Below are positions 5,267 through 6,349 of a stretch of 6,349 nucleotides of DNA, in pieces. Positions within the stretch are counted from its first letter, which is position 1; each line of letters begins with the position of its first letter. Origin of the DNA: Candidatus Aminicenantota bacterium (GTDB taxonomy: Bacteria > Acidobacteriota > Aminicenantia > Aminicenantales > Saccharicenantaceae); contig JALHVH010000370.1 of NCBI GenBank assembly GCA_022867105.1, positions 1-6,349 of the forward strand. Reading direction: 5' to 3'. Position numbers and translations under genes: made by a program. The notes beneath the pieces are model-generated. The model did not search any database. It was not told the origin of the DNA and worked only from the letters and a program-made list of their open reading frames with translations.

Positions 5267-6349
5267 TTAAAGCACCAGCTTTTTCTTCCCCCAGCGGAGC
5301 TTCATGGTCAGGACCCTGTCCGTGGAAAAGATCCTGGCCGCAATGACGACGAGGACTAGGAAAAAGAAAGCCATGTAGAGGATCCCATAAAGGACGGCTG
5401 AATAGTTCTCGAGGATGATGTTCTGCGAGGCCAGGAACGGATGAGAGAAGGGGATGGCCAGGACGAGGAGCTTGACGGGGAGCGACAACGTCCGGATGTC
5501 GGAAAAGAAGGAGAGAAAATACGGGATCAGGACAAGGAAGATGACAGGCATGATCAGGCTCTGGGCGCTCCTGAAGTCCTCGGCCAGGACGCCGAGGATC
5601 GTCGCCATGGCCAGAGCGCAAAGGATGGCGAAGAAAAGCGAGATCCCCAGAAGGAGGTAGCCGTTGGTGCTCAGGACCAGGCCCAGCTTCTGGACGACGT
5701 TGTTGAGATCGGCCGACACTTTGACGTCCCCCATCATGCCGCCCATGTAGGACTTGAACCCGATCATGTAGATCGCCGCCGAGAGCAGGCCGACCAGTCC
5801 GGCGGCCAGCATCTTGGCGGTGACGATGGACGTCCTCTTGATGGGCACGGTGAGGAGCGTTTCCAGCGTCTTGTTCTGCTTCTCCATGGCAATGGCCGAG
5901 ATGACCATCTGGGACGAGTAGATGATGATCATCATCAGGATGATCGGGACGAAGATCGACTGGGAATAGACGAAGCCGGCGATCGCGGAAGCCGAACCCT
6001 GGGCCATCCGGTCGTTGACGATGACGAAATCCCTGCTTTTAATGGGGTTTTTAAGGGCCTCCGGGTCGATCCCGGGGACCTTCTTTTTCAGGTTCTCGTT
6101 CGAGAGATAGTTGTTCGTGGCGGCGACGATCGCCTTGAAGATCTCCGATTTCTTCAGATTGCTCAGGGAGAAGCTCCTCAGGAACGTGTAGCTGTCGATC
6201 TCCTTGGATTCGAGCCGGGACACGGATTCCCCAAATCCCTGGGGGACGACGAGGAGGAGGCTCGTGTCGCTCTTCTTGGCGGCCTCAATGGCGGTGTCCT
6301 TATCCTCCTGGGCCATCGCGTCGATCTCGAACTTCACCAGGCGCAGGCC
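5267..6349 (-). CDS. ABC-2-type transporter permease, C-terminal part (5' end outside window)
   Basis: This is the membrane subunit of an ABC exporter of the NatB/YhaP-like ABC-2 type; sodium, drug or lipid substrates are all possible. The frame is open to base 6349 (GLRLVKFEID...), so the GTG at 6337 is internal and the N-terminal membrane span is missing. Of 360 visible residues, about the first 115 form a soluble segment (SLLLVVPQGFGESV, FVIVNDRMAQG), the extracytoplasmic loop usual between the first two spans. Six hydrophobic spans follow at about 127-150, 171-194, 226-250, 260-278, 287-303 and 313-335. Between the first two, EKQNKTLETLLTVPIKRTSI and then VTAKMLA is the hallmark cytoplasmic coupling block of ABC-2 permeases. 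The end, KLRWGKKKLVL, is basic and cytoplasmic. The cognate ATPase is expected upstream, beyond the right edge. The gene converges on the CotH gene and is probably unrelated to it. Confidence 0.92.
   Translation of the reverse strand, partial: GLRLVKFEIDAMAQEDKDTAIEAAKKSDTSLLLVVPQGFGESVSRLESKEIDSYTFLRSFSLSNLKKSEIFKAIVAATNNYLSNENLKKKVPGIDPEALKNPIKSRDFVIVNDRMAQGSASAIAGFVYSQSIFVPIILMMIIIYSSQMVISAIAMEKQNKTLETLLTVPIKRTSIVTAKMLAAGLVGLLSAAIYMIGFKSYMGGMMGDVKVSADLNNVVQKLGLVLSTNGYLLLGISLFFAILCALAMATILGVLAEDFRSAQSLIMPVIFLVLIPYFLSFFSDIRTLSLPVKLLVLAIPFSHPFLASQNIILENYSAVLYGILYMAFFFLVLVVIAARIFSTDRVLTMKLRWGKKKLVL

Noticed and set aside
4812..5270. 152-codon plus-strand frame running from inside the CotH gene into the gap
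   Set aside because: It starts within the CotH tail in another frame. The part in the gap (MEGNELVPCLKASY...) has no recognised similarity and no convincing start site.

Overview
The window is 6349 bp of bacterial DNA. It carries two host-type genes cut by the window edges, and between them a three-gene operon lying among mobile-element debris. No RNA gene, CRISPR array or taxon-specific marker is visible, so the organism cannot be named. The operon is high in GC, with strong G/C preference at third codon positions. The edge genes are somewhat less GC-rich. This would suit an uncultured bacterium of the Acidobacteriota/Aminicenantes or similar kind, but that is a guess.

Left edge (1-765, +): the C-terminal 254 residues of an aldo/keto reductase with its catalytic Asp-Tyr-Lys-His tetrad visible. 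Next (820-1415) comes a 596-bp internally deleted IS3-family insertion sequence. It has both 26-bp terminal inverted repeats (18 of 26 positions matching), an orfA with an amber stop, an A9 slippery run at the orfA/orfB junction, and an orfB broken by one internal and one 3' deletion. It cannot encode its own transposase.

Centre (1401-4998, +): a long reading frame opens inside the right inverted repeat of the IS. It first encodes a signal-peptide-like segment from an unrelated small exported protein. After an AT-rich stretch with a good sigma-70-like promoter (1671-1699), it continues into a complete VTC (polyphosphate polymerase-like) domain. It is followed by a DUF4956 membrane protein and, with an ATGA overlap, a CotH-family secretory protein kinase homologue with an N-terminal membrane anchor and a C-terminal beta-rich repeat domain. 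VTC-DUF4956-CotH is a recurring bacterial gene set. The plausible picture is a cytosolic tunnel-fold phosphotransfer enzyme, a small membrane protein and a kinase acting outside the membrane, but the joint function is not established.

Right side: a 268-bp gap (4999-5266) holds no convincing complete gene. At its end is a 14-codon piece resembling a conserved block of IS91-type transposases. The gap ends in the convergent ABC-2-type transporter permease (5267-6349, -), whose N-terminus is beyond the window.

The main points of interest are the chimeric start of the VTC gene, the promoter in the AT-rich seam, the IS3 deletion derivative, and the operon's position between two kinds of mobile-element remnant.
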